Counted from the stretch's first letter, positions 1 through 8,333 are shown. The stretch is 64,000 nt of DNA from Albidovulum denitrificans (GCF_002973535.1 NZ_PVEP01000001.1:434001-498000); one strand, 5' to 3'. The notes: generated by a model from the sequence alone, not told the origin. Program-made: numbers and translations.

Positions 1-14
1 CCGCTTGAAAAGGC

Positions 15-194
15 TCAGGTGTCGGGGCAGTTCGGCGGCGCGACATCCATCGTGCGCTCCACCGCGGGCTGGTCGCCGACACAGGCGGTCAGCGGATACT
101 TGTTCCGCCCGCAGGCCGAAAGCCCCGCCAGAAGCAGAAGCGCCAGCGCGCCCATCGCCACCCGCCCGGTTGTTATCCTGCCCATACCGCTCAT
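15..194 (-). CDS. Small outer-membrane-type lipoprotein, unknown function
   Basis: This 59-residue protein starts at an ATG at 194 behind a purine-rich GGGGGA stretch. It has a short basic N-terminus, a hydrophobic helix and the lipobox LSAC, so it should be a lipidated exported protein with a mature part of only about 31 residues. The mature part contains two further cysteines (TACVGD and PNCPDT) that could form a disulfide. It lies about 97 bases downstream of the ABC binding-protein gene on the same strand and may be the last gene of the pyrimidine operon. A longer in-frame extension to 359 would overlap the binding-protein gene and would bury the signal sequence, so it was rejected. No known family is recognised. 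Confidence 0.6.
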   Translation of the reverse strand: MSGMGRITTGRVAMGALALLLLAGLSACGRNKYPLTACVGDQPAVERTMDVAPPNCPDT

Positions 195-291
195 GCCGTC
201 CCCCGTCTCTTGCCGCCCGAAGATAGACCGCGAACGGCGCCAAAGGGCAAGCGAAAAGGCGCGCGGGAAGCCCCCCCGCGCGCCCCTTGCC

Positions 292-1272
292 TTACTGAAG
301 CGCCTTGTCGGTGATCTGATGCGTCCAGGCCCCCTCCGGCGCCTTGGTGATGACCGCATCCGACCCGCCCGACATCAAGGCATCGACCGTGCGCTGATAA
401 TCGCCCTCATCCAGCGCGCCATTCGACCCGGCGGTCAGCTTCGCGACCTCGCCCATCATGCGCTTTTGATGCTTTTCGGTCTGCGCGCCGGTGTCGTCAT
501 TGTCCAGAACGATCATCGCCGCGTCGTCGGGGTGTTCCTCGGCCCACTTCCAGCCCTTCATGCTGGCGCGGACGAACTTCACCATCTTCTCCTCGAAGGC
601 CGGGTCCTTGAGGTTGTCCTCCATGACGTAAAGCCCGTCCTCCAACGTCGCCACGCCTTCCTGCGTGTAGTTGAAGTTCACCAGCTGGTCGGGCGTGATC
701 CCGGCGTCGATGACCTGCCAGTATTCGTTATAGGTCATGGTGGAGATACAGGCGGCCTGCTTTTGCAAGAGCGGATCGACGTTGAATCCCTGCTTCAGAA
801 CCGTCACCCCGTCGGGTGAGCCATCGGTCGCGTAGCCCAGCTTGCCCATCCAGTTCAGGAACGGATATTCGTTGCCGCCGAACCAGACGCCCAGCGTCTT
901 GCCCTTGAAATCGGCGGGCGTCGCGACGCCGGATTCCTTCAGGCAGGTCAACTGCATGCCCGATGACTTGAACGGCTGCGCGATATTGACCAGCGCCAGC
1001 CCCTTTTCCCGCGCGGCCAGGGCCGAGGGCATCCAGTCCACCACCACATCGGCCCCGCCGCCCGCGATCACCTGCGTCGGCGCCACGTCCGGCCCGCCCG
1101 GCAGGATGGTGACGTTCAGCCCCTCTTCGTCATAAAACCCCTGATCCTTGGCGACGTAATAGCCCGCGAACTGCGCCTGCGTGACCCATTTCAGTTGCAG
1201 CGTCACATCCTCGGCCCAGGCGGCCGAGGCCATCAGCGCCGTCATAGCGGTCCCGATCATCAGTTTTTTCAT
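292..1272 (-). CDS. ABC transporter substrate-binding protein, NMT1/ThiY-like
   Basis: This 326-residue periplasmic binding protein has a clear signal peptide (MKKLMIGTAMTALMASAAWA, cleaved before EDVTL). The opening LKWVTQAQFAGYYVAKDQGF and the later GVWFGGNEYPFL are typical of the NMT1/THI5/SsuA-like family that binds hydroxymethylpyrimidine, riboflavin, aliphatic sulfonates or related small molecules. It follows two permeases and an ATPase in the same operon as dihydropyrimidinase and carbamoyl amidohydrolase. The inferred ligand is therefore a pyrimidine base or a reduced or ring-opened derivative. The exact ligand cannot be read from the sequence. Family assignment is secure; substrate is inference. 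Confidence 0.9.
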   Translation of the reverse strand: MKKLMIGTAMTALMASAAWAEDVTLQLKWVTQAQFAGYYVAKDQGFYDEEGLNVTILPGGPDVAPTQVIAGGGADVVVDWMPSALAAREKGLALVNIAQPFKSSGMQLTCLKESGVATPADFKGKTLGVWFGGNEYPFLNWMGKLGYATDGSPDGVTVLKQGFNVDPLLQKQAACISTMTYNEYWQVIDAGITPDQLVNFNYTQEGVATLEDGLYVMEDNLKDPAFEEKMVKFVRASMKGWKWAEEHPDDAAMIVLDNDDTGAQTEKHQKRMMGEVAKLTAGSNGALDEGDYQRTVDALMSGGSDAVITKAPEGAWTHQITDKALQ

Positions 1273-1312
1273 GTCGTCCTCTCCTGTTGCGGGGCCTTTT
1301 GCGGCCCCTTGA

Positions 1313-2218
1313 TTAACGCCGTTGCGACGGGTGCCAGAAGGTCACCCGTCTTTCGATAAACCCCACGAGGCCATAGAAGGCCGACCCCGCCAGCGCCGCC
1401 ACCGCGATCTCCGCCCAGATCATGTCAAGCGAGAGCTGCCCGATGGAGGCGTTGATGCGGAACCCCATGCCGACGATGGGGCTGCCGAAGAACTCCGCCA
1501 CGATGGCCCCGATCAGGGCAAGCGTGGTCGCGATCTTCAACCCGTTGAAGAGGAATGGCAGCGCGGCCGGGAAGCGCAGCTTCCAGAGCGTCTGCCAGTA
1601 GCTTGCGTGATATGTCGCCATCAGGTCGCGCTGCATCGGCTCCGTCGCCTTCAGCCCGGCGACCATGTTCACCAGCACCGGGAAAAAGACCATGACGATG
1701 ACCACCGCCGCCTTGGATTGCCAGTCGAAGCCAAACCACATCACCATGATCGGCGCGATCCCGACGATGGGTAGGGCGGCGACGAAATTGCCCACCGGCA
1801 GAAGGCCGCGTTGCAGAAAGGCCGATCGGTCGATCAGCACCGCCACCGCGACCGCCGCCCCGCAGCCCAGCACATAGCCGGTCAACGCGCCCTTCAGCGC
1901 CGTCTGCACGAAATCCGCCCAAAGGATCGGCAGGCTTCCCGCGATCCGCGCCGCGATGGCCGAGGGCGCGGGCAGGATCACCGGCGAGATACCGAACAGC
2001 CGCACCGCCAGTTCCCAAAGCGCCAGCAGCGTCAGCCCGAAGATCGCCGGGACCAGCCAGCGCGGCAGCGGGCCTTTCAGCCGCGACAACCGCGCATTGA
2101 CGAACCACGCCCCCAGCCACAGCGCCAGCAGCATCGCCAGCCGCAGGTCGACGAAAGCCGCCCCCGCCGCGATCACAGCCGCCACGATCCAGCCGGGGGA
2201 GATCGCCGCCCCGCTCAT
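1313..2218 (-). CDS. ABC transporter permease (second permease subunit)
   Basis: This 301-residue BPD-type inner-membrane permease has roughly seven hydrophobic segments. The EAA loop that docks on the ATPase is visible as EPMQRDLMATYHAS followed by LRFPAALPFLFNGLKIA at about residues 190-225. The ATG at 2218 overlaps the stop of the upstream permease (ATGA), showing translational coupling. With the 2215-3078 permease it probably forms a heterodimeric channel served by the ATPase at 3679-4473 and the binding protein at 292-1272. The N-terminal 60 residues add two hydrophobic helices before the usual core. Confidence 0.9.
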   Translation of the reverse strand: MSGAAISPGWIVAAVIAAGAAFVDLRLAMLLALWLGAWFVNARLSRLKGPLPRWLVPAIFGLTLLALWELAVRLFGISPVILPAPSAIAARIAGSLPILWADFVQTALKGALTGYVLGCGAAVAVAVLIDRSAFLQRGLLPVGNFVAALPIVGIAPIMVMWFGFDWQSKAAVVIVMVFFPVLVNMVAGLKATEPMQRDLMATYHASYWQTLWKLRFPAALPFLFNGLKIATTLALIGAIVAEFFGSPIVGMGFRINASIGQLSLDMIWAEIAVAALAGSAFYGLVGFIERRVTFWHPSQRR

Positions 2219-3078
2219 CGCGCCAGCCCCATGCGCCGCAGGCTGATCCGCTCGATCAGCCCGATCAGCATCACCAGCCCCGCCGCGACGATGGCGGCGG
2301 CAAAAAGCGCGGCCCAGATCAGCACCGTCTGGCCATAGTAGCTCCCCGACAAGAGCCGCGCGCCAAGGCCCGCCACGGCGCCGGTCGGCAACTCGCCTAC
2401 GATGGCGCCCACAAGGCTCGCCGCGACGCCAACCTTCAGCGAGGCGAAAAGATAGGGCAGAGAGGCCGGCAACCGGAGCTTCAGCAACACATCCGCCGCG
2501 CTGGCATTATAGGTCCGCAACAGGTCAAGCTGCATCGCATCGGGGCTGCGCAGCCCCTTTACCATGCCCACGACCACCGGGAAGAACGAGAGATAAGCCG
2601 AGATGATCGACTTCGGGACCAACCCCTGAAGCCCCAGCGCGTTCATCACCACGATGATCATCGGCGCGATGGCAAGGATCGGGATCGTCTGGCTGGCGAT
2701 GGCCCAGGGCATCACGCTCATATCCATCGCGCGGTTGTGGACGATGCCGACGGCCAGCGCGATGCCCATGACGGTGCCGATGGCAAAGCCAAGCAGGGTC
2801 GCCGACAGCGTGATCCAGCCGTGATAGACAAGGCTGCGCTTTGAGGTGACCTTCTGCCCGAACAGCCCGTCCCAAAGCCCCTTGGCCACCTGATGCGGCG
2901 CGGGCAGGACCGGGCGTTCCTGCGCCAGTGTGTCGGCCACGACCTCACCGAACGTCACCTCCACCCCCGCCCGCGCGGCCTGATCGTAGGTCCAGGTGGA
3001 ATTCATCCAGACCGCCGCCGCGTACCAGACCGCGACGATCGCCAGCAGGACGGTCAGGATGGGGAGGATCGACCTCAC
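2215..3078 (-). CDS. ABC transporter permease (first permease subunit)
   Basis: This is an integral membrane permease of 287 residues, SsuC/ThiX-like. I place the start at a GTG at 3078 that overlaps the stop of the upstream secreted-protein gene (GTGA). It gives an N-terminus RSILPILTVLLAIVAVWYAA, which is a good first membrane helix. The EAA loop is DAMQLDLLRTYNAS followed by LRLPASLPYLFASLKVG. A periplasmic stretch between the first two helices (about residues 25-60) is longer than usual. The gene is coupled to its downstream partner by a 4-bp overlap, and both belong to the pyrimidine-catabolism operon. Confidence 0.88.
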   Translation of the reverse strand: MRSILPILTVLLAIVAVWYAAAVWMNSTWTYDQAARAGVEVTFGEVVADTLAQERPVLPAPHQVAKGLWDGLFGQKVTSKRSLVYHGWITLSATLLGFAIGTVMGIALAVGIVHNRAMDMSVMPWAIASQTIPILAIAPMIIVVMNALGLQGLVPKSIISAYLSFFPVVVGMVKGLRSPDAMQLDLLRTYNASAADVLLKLRLPASLPYLFASLKVGVAASLVGAIVGELPTGAVAGLGARLLSGSYYGQTVLIWAALFAAAIVAAGLVMLIGLIERISLRRMGLAR

Positions 3079-3590
3079 TCGGCCCCCTCCCCGTCCACCA
3101 GTTCGTATTGCAGCACCAAAGGCACCCGCACGCCCCGGTTGGCGTCGGTGATGCCGATCTCCGCCCGCCATGTGCCGCGCGCGTCGCCCGCCTCCGCCGA
3201 CATCTCGATCAGCATCCCGGTCAGGTGCAGCGCCGTCACATCGCCCTCAAGCGCGCCCTTGGCGCAGGGTGATTCCGGGATCGAGCTTTCCGTCCCGTCG
3301 GGCCGCACGATCTTCAGGTCGCAACGAATGTCGATGGCGCCGTCCCTGACCTCGGGATTGGCAAAGGCCGTGACCATCCAGGCCCTGTCGCCAACCTTCA
3401 ACGCCGTCACTTCGGGCAACGCCACCGCATCCTCCGGCGGCACCTCCTTCCAGGCCTTCTGCCAATCCGCATCCCCGGTCATCACCGCCATGGCGTGAAA
3501 GCCATCGACCGTCACCCGGTCACCGCCCCCCTCCGCCGCCAGCGGCCCGGCGACAAGGCAAAGCACCAGCCCCGCCATGCCCGCTTTCAT
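3075..3590 (-). CDS. Exported protein of unknown function in the pyrimidine operon
   Basis: The predicted product is 171 residues with a signal peptide MKAGMAGLVLCLVAGPLAAE. The mature protein looks like an all-beta domain and has two cysteines (DIRCDLKI and SPCAKG) that could pair. I do not recognise a family. The ATG at 3590 was chosen because it gives the signal peptide. The frame remains open upstream to 3695, but that extension is arginine-rich and overlaps the ATPase gene. The gene follows the ATPase after an 88-base gap filled by a dispersed hairpin repeat whose end includes this start codon. It overlaps the next permease start by 4 bases. Periplasmic location and operon position suggest a role beside the importer, which is inference. 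Confidence 0.7.
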   Translation of the reverse strand: MKAGMAGLVLCLVAGPLAAEGGGDRVTVDGFHAMAVMTGDADWQKAWKEVPPEDAVALPEVTALKVGDRAWMVTAFANPEVRDGAIDIRCDLKIVRPDGTESSIPESPCAKGALEGDVTALHLTGMLIEMSAEAGDARGTWRAEIGITDANRGVRVPLVLQYELVDGEGAE

Positions 3591-3593
3591 CTT

Positions 3594-3641
3594 GCCGGAA
3601 ATACCTTCGGGGGGCCGGGGGGCAGACAGCCCCCCGAACGC
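3594..3641 (-). repeat. Dispersed hairpin repeat of the GGAGTATTT family, copy 1
   Basis: Read on the minus strand this stretch has a GGGGGGC..GCCCCCC hairpin, a C-run and GAAGGTATTTCCGGCAAGATG. It matches the plan of copies near 10.1, 28.5 and 45.2 kb (C-rich hairpin, then GGAGTATTT, then an AAGAAG-like tail). Its tail runs into the start codon of the exported-protein gene at 3590. Confidence 0.6.
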
Positions 3642-3678
3642 AACCGAAAGACGCCGCGCGACGCCTGCCTTGCAGCCC

Positions 3679-4473
3679 TCAAACCTCATCGCCATGTCCT
3701 GCCCTCAACCCTTCCCGCACCCTGTGCGCAATCGCTATGAATTCCGGCGTGTCGCGAATATCGAGCGGCCGTTCGCGCGGCAGGGTGCTTTCGATGACAT
3801 CCGTGATCCGCCCCGGACGGGGCGACATCACCACGATCCGGGTCGACAGATAAACCGCCTCGGGGATCGAATGGGTGACGAAGCCGATGGTCTTTTCCGT
3901 CCGCGCCCAAAGCTTCAGAAGCTCCTCGTTCAGCCGGTCGCGCACGATCTCGTCCAAGGCCCCGAACGGCTCGTCCATCAGAAGGATATCGGCGTCGAAA
4001 GCCAGGGCGCGGGCGATGGAGGCGCGTTGCTGCATCCCCCCCGACAACTGCCAGGGGTATTTCTTGCCGAAGCCCTCAAGGTCCACAAGCGACAGGACAC
4101 GCTCGATCCGTTCCTCCTGATCGGCCCGCGAAAACCCCATGATTTCAAGCGGAAGCCGGATATTCCCCGCAATCGTCCGCCACGGGTAAAGCCCCGCCGC
4201 CTGAAAGACATAGCCATAGGCCCGCGCCTGCCGCGCGGCATCCGCGCTCATCCCGTTGACACTCAGCGTGCCGGTCGTGGGGTGTTCCAGAGCCGCGACG
4301 CAGCGCAGGAAGGTCGTCTTGCCACAGCCCGAGGGGCCGATGAAACTGACGAATTCCCCCTTGCCGATGGACAGGTCCACATCGGTCAAAGCCCGCACCG
4401 GGCCGTCATTGGTCTCAAACGTCAGGCCGAGCCCGCGTGCTTCGATGACAGCGGAGGTGGTGGTGTCTTTCAT
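3679..4473 (-). CDS. ABC transporter ATP-binding protein (SsuB/TauB-like)
   Basis: This 264-residue importer ATPase has Walker A GPSGCGKTT (about residues 47-55), Q-loop YVFQAAGLYPW, signature LSGGM, Walker B ILLMDEPFGALD and the switch histidine in FVTHSIPEA. The sequence belongs to the nitrate/sulfonate/taurine group of ATPases that partners NMT1-type binding proteins. Its ATG at 4473 directly abuts the stop codon of dihydropyrimidinase, so catabolic enzyme and importer are translated from one message. The cargo is presumed to be a pyrimidine or dihydropyrimidine. Confidence 0.93.
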   Translation of the reverse strand: MKDTTTSAVIEARGLGLTFETNDGPVRALTDVDLSIGKGEFVSFIGPSGCGKTTFLRCVAALEHPTTGTLSVNGMSADAARQARAYGYVFQAAGLYPWRTIAGNIRLPLEIMGFSRADQEERIERVLSLVDLEGFGKKYPWQLSGGMQQRASIARALAFDADILLMDEPFGALDEIVRDRLNEELLKLWARTEKTIGFVTHSIPEAVYLSTRIVVMSPRPGRITDVIESTLPRERPLDIRDTPEFIAIAHRVREGLRAGHGDEV

Positions 4474-5928
4474 CTACACCCCGCTCGCCGGAATGCCCGA
4501 CCGCTCCACCGGACGCGGGTTCGTCAGTTCCTTCCACGACGACAGCGCCCTGTTGACCGGGTTCCCGGCCTCGCGCCGCACGAATTCGCCATGGCCCTCG
4601 CGGGTCTCGACCTTGCCGTCGTTCACCGCGATCCGGCCCCGCGTCAGCGTGTAGCGCGGCAGGCCCTTGACCTTTTGCCCCTCGAAGACGTTGTAGTCGA
4701 TGGCGGACTGCTGCGCCCCGGCAGAGATCACCTTTTCCTTCTCCGGGTCCCAGACCACGATATCGGCATCCGCGCCGACAAGGATCGCGCCCTTTTTCGG
4801 ATAGCAATTCAATATCTTGGCGATATTCGTCGAGGTCACCGCGACAAACTCGTTCGGCGTCAGGCGGCCGGTCGCCACCCCATGCGTCCAGAGCATCGGC
4901 ATCCGGTCTTCAAGCCCGCCCGTGCCATTGGGGATCTTGGTGAAATCGCCCACGCCGTAGCGCTTCTGCTCGGTGGTGAAGGCGCAGTGATCGGTGGCCA
5001 CAACGGACAAGGACCCCGACTGCAACCCGGCCCAAAGACTGTCCTGATGGCGCTTGTTGCGGAAGGGCGGCGACATGACGCGGCGGGCGGCATGGTCCCA
5101 GTCGGTGTTGAAATACTCGCTCTCATCCAGCGTCAGGTGCTGGATCAGCGGTTCGCCCCAGACCCTTTTCCCCTGCATCCGCGCCCGGCGGATCGCCTCA
5201 TGGCTGTCCTCGCAACTGGTGTGGACGACGTAAAGCGGCACGCCCGCCATGTCGGCGATCATGATCGCGCGGTTCGTGGCCTCCCCTTCCACCTGCGGGG
5301 GCCGCGAATAGGCATGCGCCTCTGGCCCGGTGTTCCCGGCCGCCAGAAGCTGCGCCGAAAGCTCCGCCACCACGTCGCCATTCTCGGCATGGACCAGCGC
5401 GATCCCCCCCAGTTCCGCCAGCCGCTTGAACGAGGCGTACATCTCATCGTCATTGACCATGAGGGCGCCCTTGTAGGCCATGAAATGCTTGAAGGTGGTG
5501 ATGCCTTCCTTCTCGATCACCGTCTTCATGTCGTTGAAGACCTGCTCCCCCCACCAGGTGACGGCCATGTGGTAGGAGTAATCGCAATTCGCGCGGGTCG
5601 ACTTGTTGTGCCACATGCGCAGCGCGTCATGCAGCCCCTGACCGGGCGCGGGCAGCGCGAAATCGACGACCATCGTCGTGCCGCCCGCCAGCGCGGCACG
5701 GGTGCCGCTTTCGAAATCGTCGGTGGAATAGGTCCCCATGAAGGGCATTTCCAGATGCGTATGCGGGTCGATGCCCCCCGGCATGACATAGCAGCCGGTC
5801 GCGTCCAGTTCCTTGTCGCCCTTAAGCCCCGCGCCGATCTGGGTGATCTTGCCCCCCTCGACCAGCACATCGGCCTTGTAGGTCAGATCGGCGGTGACGA
5901 TGGTGCCGTTCTTGATGACTGTGGTCAT
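4474..5928 (-). CDS. hydA: Dihydropyrimidinase
   Basis: This 484-residue amidohydrolase opens the ring of dihydrouracil or dihydrothymine to N-carbamoyl-beta-alanine or its methyl homologue, the second step of reductive pyrimidine breakdown. The binuclear metal site is complete: H56 and H58 in DPHTHLE, the carboxylated K153 in FMAYKGA, H180 in VHAENGD, H236 in VHTSCE and D313 in ATDHCAF. Length is normal for the D-hydantoinase/dihydropyrimidinase family. The ATG at 5928 overlaps the stop of the small exported-protein gene (ATGA). The operon neighbours are the carbamoyl amidohydrolase and an ABC importer. The enzyme could also act on hydantoins, but the preTA genes nearby favour pyrimidines. 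Confidence 0.95.
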   Translation of the reverse strand: MTTVIKNGTIVTADLTYKADVLVEGGKITQIGAGLKGDKELDATGCYVMPGGIDPHTHLEMPFMGTYSTDDFESGTRAALAGGTTMVVDFALPAPGQGLHDALRMWHNKSTRANCDYSYHMAVTWWGEQVFNDMKTVIEKEGITTFKHFMAYKGALMVNDDEMYASFKRLAELGGIALVHAENGDVVAELSAQLLAAGNTGPEAHAYSRPPQVEGEATNRAIMIADMAGVPLYVVHTSCEDSHEAIRRARMQGKRVWGEPLIQHLTLDESEYFNTDWDHAARRVMSPPFRNKRHQDSLWAGLQSGSLSVVATDHCAFTTEQKRYGVGDFTKIPNGTGGLEDRMPMLWTHGVATGRLTPNEFVAVTSTNIAKILNCYPKKGAILVGADADIVVWDPEKEKVISAGAQQSAIDYNVFEGQKVKGLPRYTLTRGRIAVNDGKVETREGHGEFVRREAGNPVNRALSSWKELTNPRPVERSGIPASGV

Positions 5929-6302
5929 TGCGATTCTCCTTCACAACCAGCCGCGCGTGAGCCCGGCACTGTTGGTAGCCCTTTGAGTGCGTTGAACGCC
6001 GCGAACATGATTGGGTGATCTTTGATTGGGCCGCACTGAACGTCGATCAATGTTCGAATTGACGAAACATCGAGGGCTGAAATGTCAGCCCTTTCGACGC
6101 AAAGATCCGTTCCACCAAGATACAAGTTCGCACCGGTCCAATAACCCTGCACCCAGCCAATCAAATCTTGGTCGGAAACCGAGTGCAATTCACTGCACAA
6201 AACCATGCCTGCACCAGTCGCCCAATCCAGTCGCGACTCGGCGCCTGCGTTCTCAGCCGACAACACCGCCAGAACAGTGGCTATCGACACAAGGGGTCTC
6301 AC
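5925..6302 (-). CDS. Small exported protein, unknown, lower G+C than neighbours
   Basis: The gene starts with a GTG at 6302 overlapping the stop of the M20 hydrolase (GTGA), and its own stop overlaps the dihydropyrimidinase ATG (ATGA). It encodes 125 residues with a signal peptide ending near ENAGAES. The mature part carries the motif WVQGYWTGAN and three cysteines (VLCSEL, TDLCVE, VQCGPI). Such a W/GY-TG-N pattern occurs in small periplasmic proteins of unknown role. Bases 6001-6120 are about 49% G+C, against roughly 66% around it. It seems to be a later insertion tightly coupled into the catabolic operon. Function is unknown. Confidence 0.72.
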   Translation of the reverse strand: MRPLVSIATVLAVLSAENAGAESRLDWATGAGMVLCSELHSVSDQDLIGWVQGYWTGANLYLGGTDLCVERADISALDVSSIRTLIDVQCGPIKDHPIMFAAFNALKGLPTVPGSRAAGCEGESQ

Positions 6303-7549
6303 CCCACAACCTCCGCCGTCTCCAGAACCGCGTGCAGCAGCACATCCGTCCCCGCCGCCGCCCATTCCGGGCTGATCTCCTCGGCCTCGTTGTGGGAAAG
6401 CCCATCCACGCAGGGGCACATGATCATCGCGGTGGGCGCCACATCGTTGATCCAGCAGGCATCGTGGCCCGCGCCGCTGACGATATTCATGTGCGAATAG
6501 CCCAGCTTCTGCGCCGCGTTCCGCACCGCCGCCACGCAATCCTCATTGAACGCGGGCGGGTTGAACTGGCCGACGATCTTCCACTCCAGCCCGACGCCGA
6601 TCCCGTCGCAGAGGCCCGGCGCCCTGGCCTCGAACTCCGCCACCATGCCGTCCAGCACCTCCAGAAGATGGGACCGGAAGTCGATGGTGAAGACGACCTT
6701 GCCGGGGATGATGTTGCGGCTGTTGGGGTAGACGTCGATATGGCCGATGGCGCCCACCGCGTTCGGCTGGTTCTTCATCGCGATCTCATGCACCAGCTCG
6801 GTGATCAGCGCCAACCCGCGGCCTGCGTTCCGGCGCATCGGCATCGGCGTCGATCCGGTGTGGCTTTCCTTGCCCGTCACCGTGCATTCGATCCAGCGCA
6901 GCCCCTGCCCGTGGGTGACAACGCCGATATCCTTGCCCTCGGCCTCCAGGATCGGGCCTTGTTCGATATGCAACTCATAAAGCGCATGGATCTTGCGCGC
7001 TCCGACCGCCTCCTCACCGACCCAGCCGATGCGCTTCAGCTCATCGCCAAAGGACTTTCCGTCATGGTCCACGCGGTCATAGGCCCATTGCAGATCGTGC
7101 TTGCCCGCGAAGACGCCCGAGGCGAGCATGGCGGGGGCAAAGCGCGTCCCTTCCTCATTCGTCCAGTTGACGACGACGATCGGATGTTTCGTCCTGATGC
7201 CAAGGTCGTTCATCGTCCGAACCGCCTCAAGCGCGCCCAGAACGCCCAGAACGCCGTCATATTTCCCGCCCGTCGGCTGGGTATCAAGGTGGCTGCCCAT
7301 ATAGACGGGGGCTGCATCCGGGTCCTCACCCGCGCGGGTCGCGAACATGTTGCCGATCTTGTCGATGCCCATGGTCATGCCCGCCGCCTCGCACCATGTC
7401 TGGAACAATGCCCGGCCCTTCGCGTCGTCATCGGTCAGCGTCTGGCGGTTGTTGCCGCCTGCGACGCCGGGGCCGATCTTCGCCATCTCCATGAGGCTGT
7501 CCCACAGCCGTGCGCTGTCGATCCTGAGGTTCTCTCCGGGTGCGGGCAT
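6299..7549 (-). CDS. M20-family Zn-dependent N-carbamoyl amidohydrolase (beta-ureidopropionase type)
   Basis: This 416-residue enzyme belongs to the hydantoinase/carbamoylase branch of peptidase family M20. In the pyrimidine pathway it would hydrolyse N-carbamoyl-beta-alanine to beta-alanine, CO2 and ammonia. Metal ligands are visible as H88 in GSHLDT, D98 in GGKYDG, the E132/E133 pair in NEEGTRF, H194 in LHIEQGP and a C-terminal GAGHDA. Allantoate amidohydrolase and L-carbamoylase are related alternatives. It is the first gene of the minus-strand operon that continues through dihydropyrimidinase and the importer. A RutR-like palindrome lies about 60 bases upstream of its start. Confidence 0.9.
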   Translation of the reverse strand: MPAPGENLRIDSARLWDSLMEMAKIGPGVAGGNNRQTLTDDDAKGRALFQTWCEAAGMTMGIDKIGNMFATRAGEDPDAAPVYMGSHLDTQPTGGKYDGVLGVLGALEAVRTMNDLGIRTKHPIVVVNWTNEEGTRFAPAMLASGVFAGKHDLQWAYDRVDHDGKSFGDELKRIGWVGEEAVGARKIHALYELHIEQGPILEAEGKDIGVVTHGQGLRWIECTVTGKESHTGSTPMPMRRNAGRGLALITELVHEIAMKNQPNAVGAIGHIDVYPNSRNIIPGKVVFTIDFRSHLLEVLDGMVAEFEARAPGLCDGIGVGLEWKIVGQFNPPAFNEDCVAAVRNAAQKLGYSHMNIVSGAGHDACWINDVAPTAMIMCPCVDGLSHNEAEEISPEWAAAGTDVLLHAVLETAEVVG

Positions 7550-7609
7550 GCTATCCTCCTGTCGGTTTCGGCCGCCGGGATCTTCGCGCCCCTTGCGCCG
7601 ACTCGTTTT

Positions 7610-7625
7610 CTGACCGTATGGTCAA
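7610..7625. promoter_or_regulatory. RutR-like operator palindrome
   Basis: CTGACCGTATGGTCAA contains the perfect inverted repeat TGACC-N4-GGTCA. It differs from the published Escherichia coli RutR consensus (TTGACCANNTGGTCAA) at two positions. It sits in the divergent region between the amidohydrolase operon (start 7549) and the TetR gene (start 7677), where a regulator could control both. Confidence 0.6.
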
Positions 7626-7676
7626 GGTTGAGAGCATCACAGCCAGCCCAATGGGTCAACGGAAAACTCCACGCCG

Positions 7677-8333
7677 ATGAGCGGGAACCAGCGCCAGAGC
7701 AAACGCATCCAGACCCGCCGCGAAAATGAGCGGCTGATCCTTGAGGCTGCCGAAAAAGTGTTCGCCGAGGCAGGCTATGGCGGTGCCACGATGCAGTTGA
7801 TCGCCGATATGGCCGGGCTGCCCAAGGCCAACCTGCATTACTATTTCGCCACCAAGGAAGAGCTTTACCGCACCGTCGTGGCGCGGATCTTCGAGATCTG
7901 GCTGCATGCGGCGGAAAGCTTCGACAACGCCCCCGGCCCGGTCGAGGGGATCGGCGCCTATATCGACGCGAAGATGGAAATCTCCCGCCGCCATCCCTTC
8001 GGCTCGAAGGTCTGGGCCAGCGAGGTCATGCACGGCGCGCCGGTGATCCAGGACTATCTCGAAACCACTCTGCGCGAATGGACCGACGGGCGGATCGGCG
8101 CCATCCAGCGCTGGATCGACGACGGGCTGATGGACCCGGTCGATCCGCGCCACCTGCTTTACATGCTCTGGGCCACGACCCAGCATTACGCCGATTTCGG
8201 CCACCAGATCGAAACCCTGAACGGCGGCGCGGCCCTGGATGCAGGGCAATGGGCGGGCGCGACCGAAACCGTCAAAAGGATCATCCTGCGCGGGATCGGG
8301 GCCAGGGAAATTCGCCCCGACCTCGCCAAATAG
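7677..8333 (+). CDS. TetR-family regulator, RutR paralogue
   Basis: The 218-residue protein has an N-terminal TetR helix-turn-helix (about residues 18-64: ILEAAEKVFAEAGYGGATMQ then LPKANLHYYFATKEELY). Its C-terminal domain resembles RutR, including HLLYMLWATTQHYADFG. It is divergent from the amidohydrolase operon and about 50 bases downstream of a RutR-like palindrome. It is a paralogue of the closer RutR match at 9368-9991. The sequence suggests an effector related to pyrimidines, but a ring-opened or reduced intermediate is equally possible. Confidence 0.85.
   Translation: MSGNQRQSKRIQTRRENERLILEAAEKVFAEAGYGGATMQLIADMAGLPKANLHYYFATKEELYRTVVARIFEIWLHAAESFDNAPGPVEGIGAYIDAKMEISRRHPFGSKVWASEVMHGAPVIQDYLETTLREWTDGRIGAIQRWIDDGLMDPVDPRHLLYMLWATTQHYADFGHQIETLNGGAALDAGQWAGATETVKRIILRGIGAREIRPDLAK

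Noticed and set aside
3577-6018. A long open frame opposite the ABC ATPase and dihydropyrimidinase
   Set aside because: The sense strand has complete enzyme motifs, and the antisense product is low-complexity and family-free.
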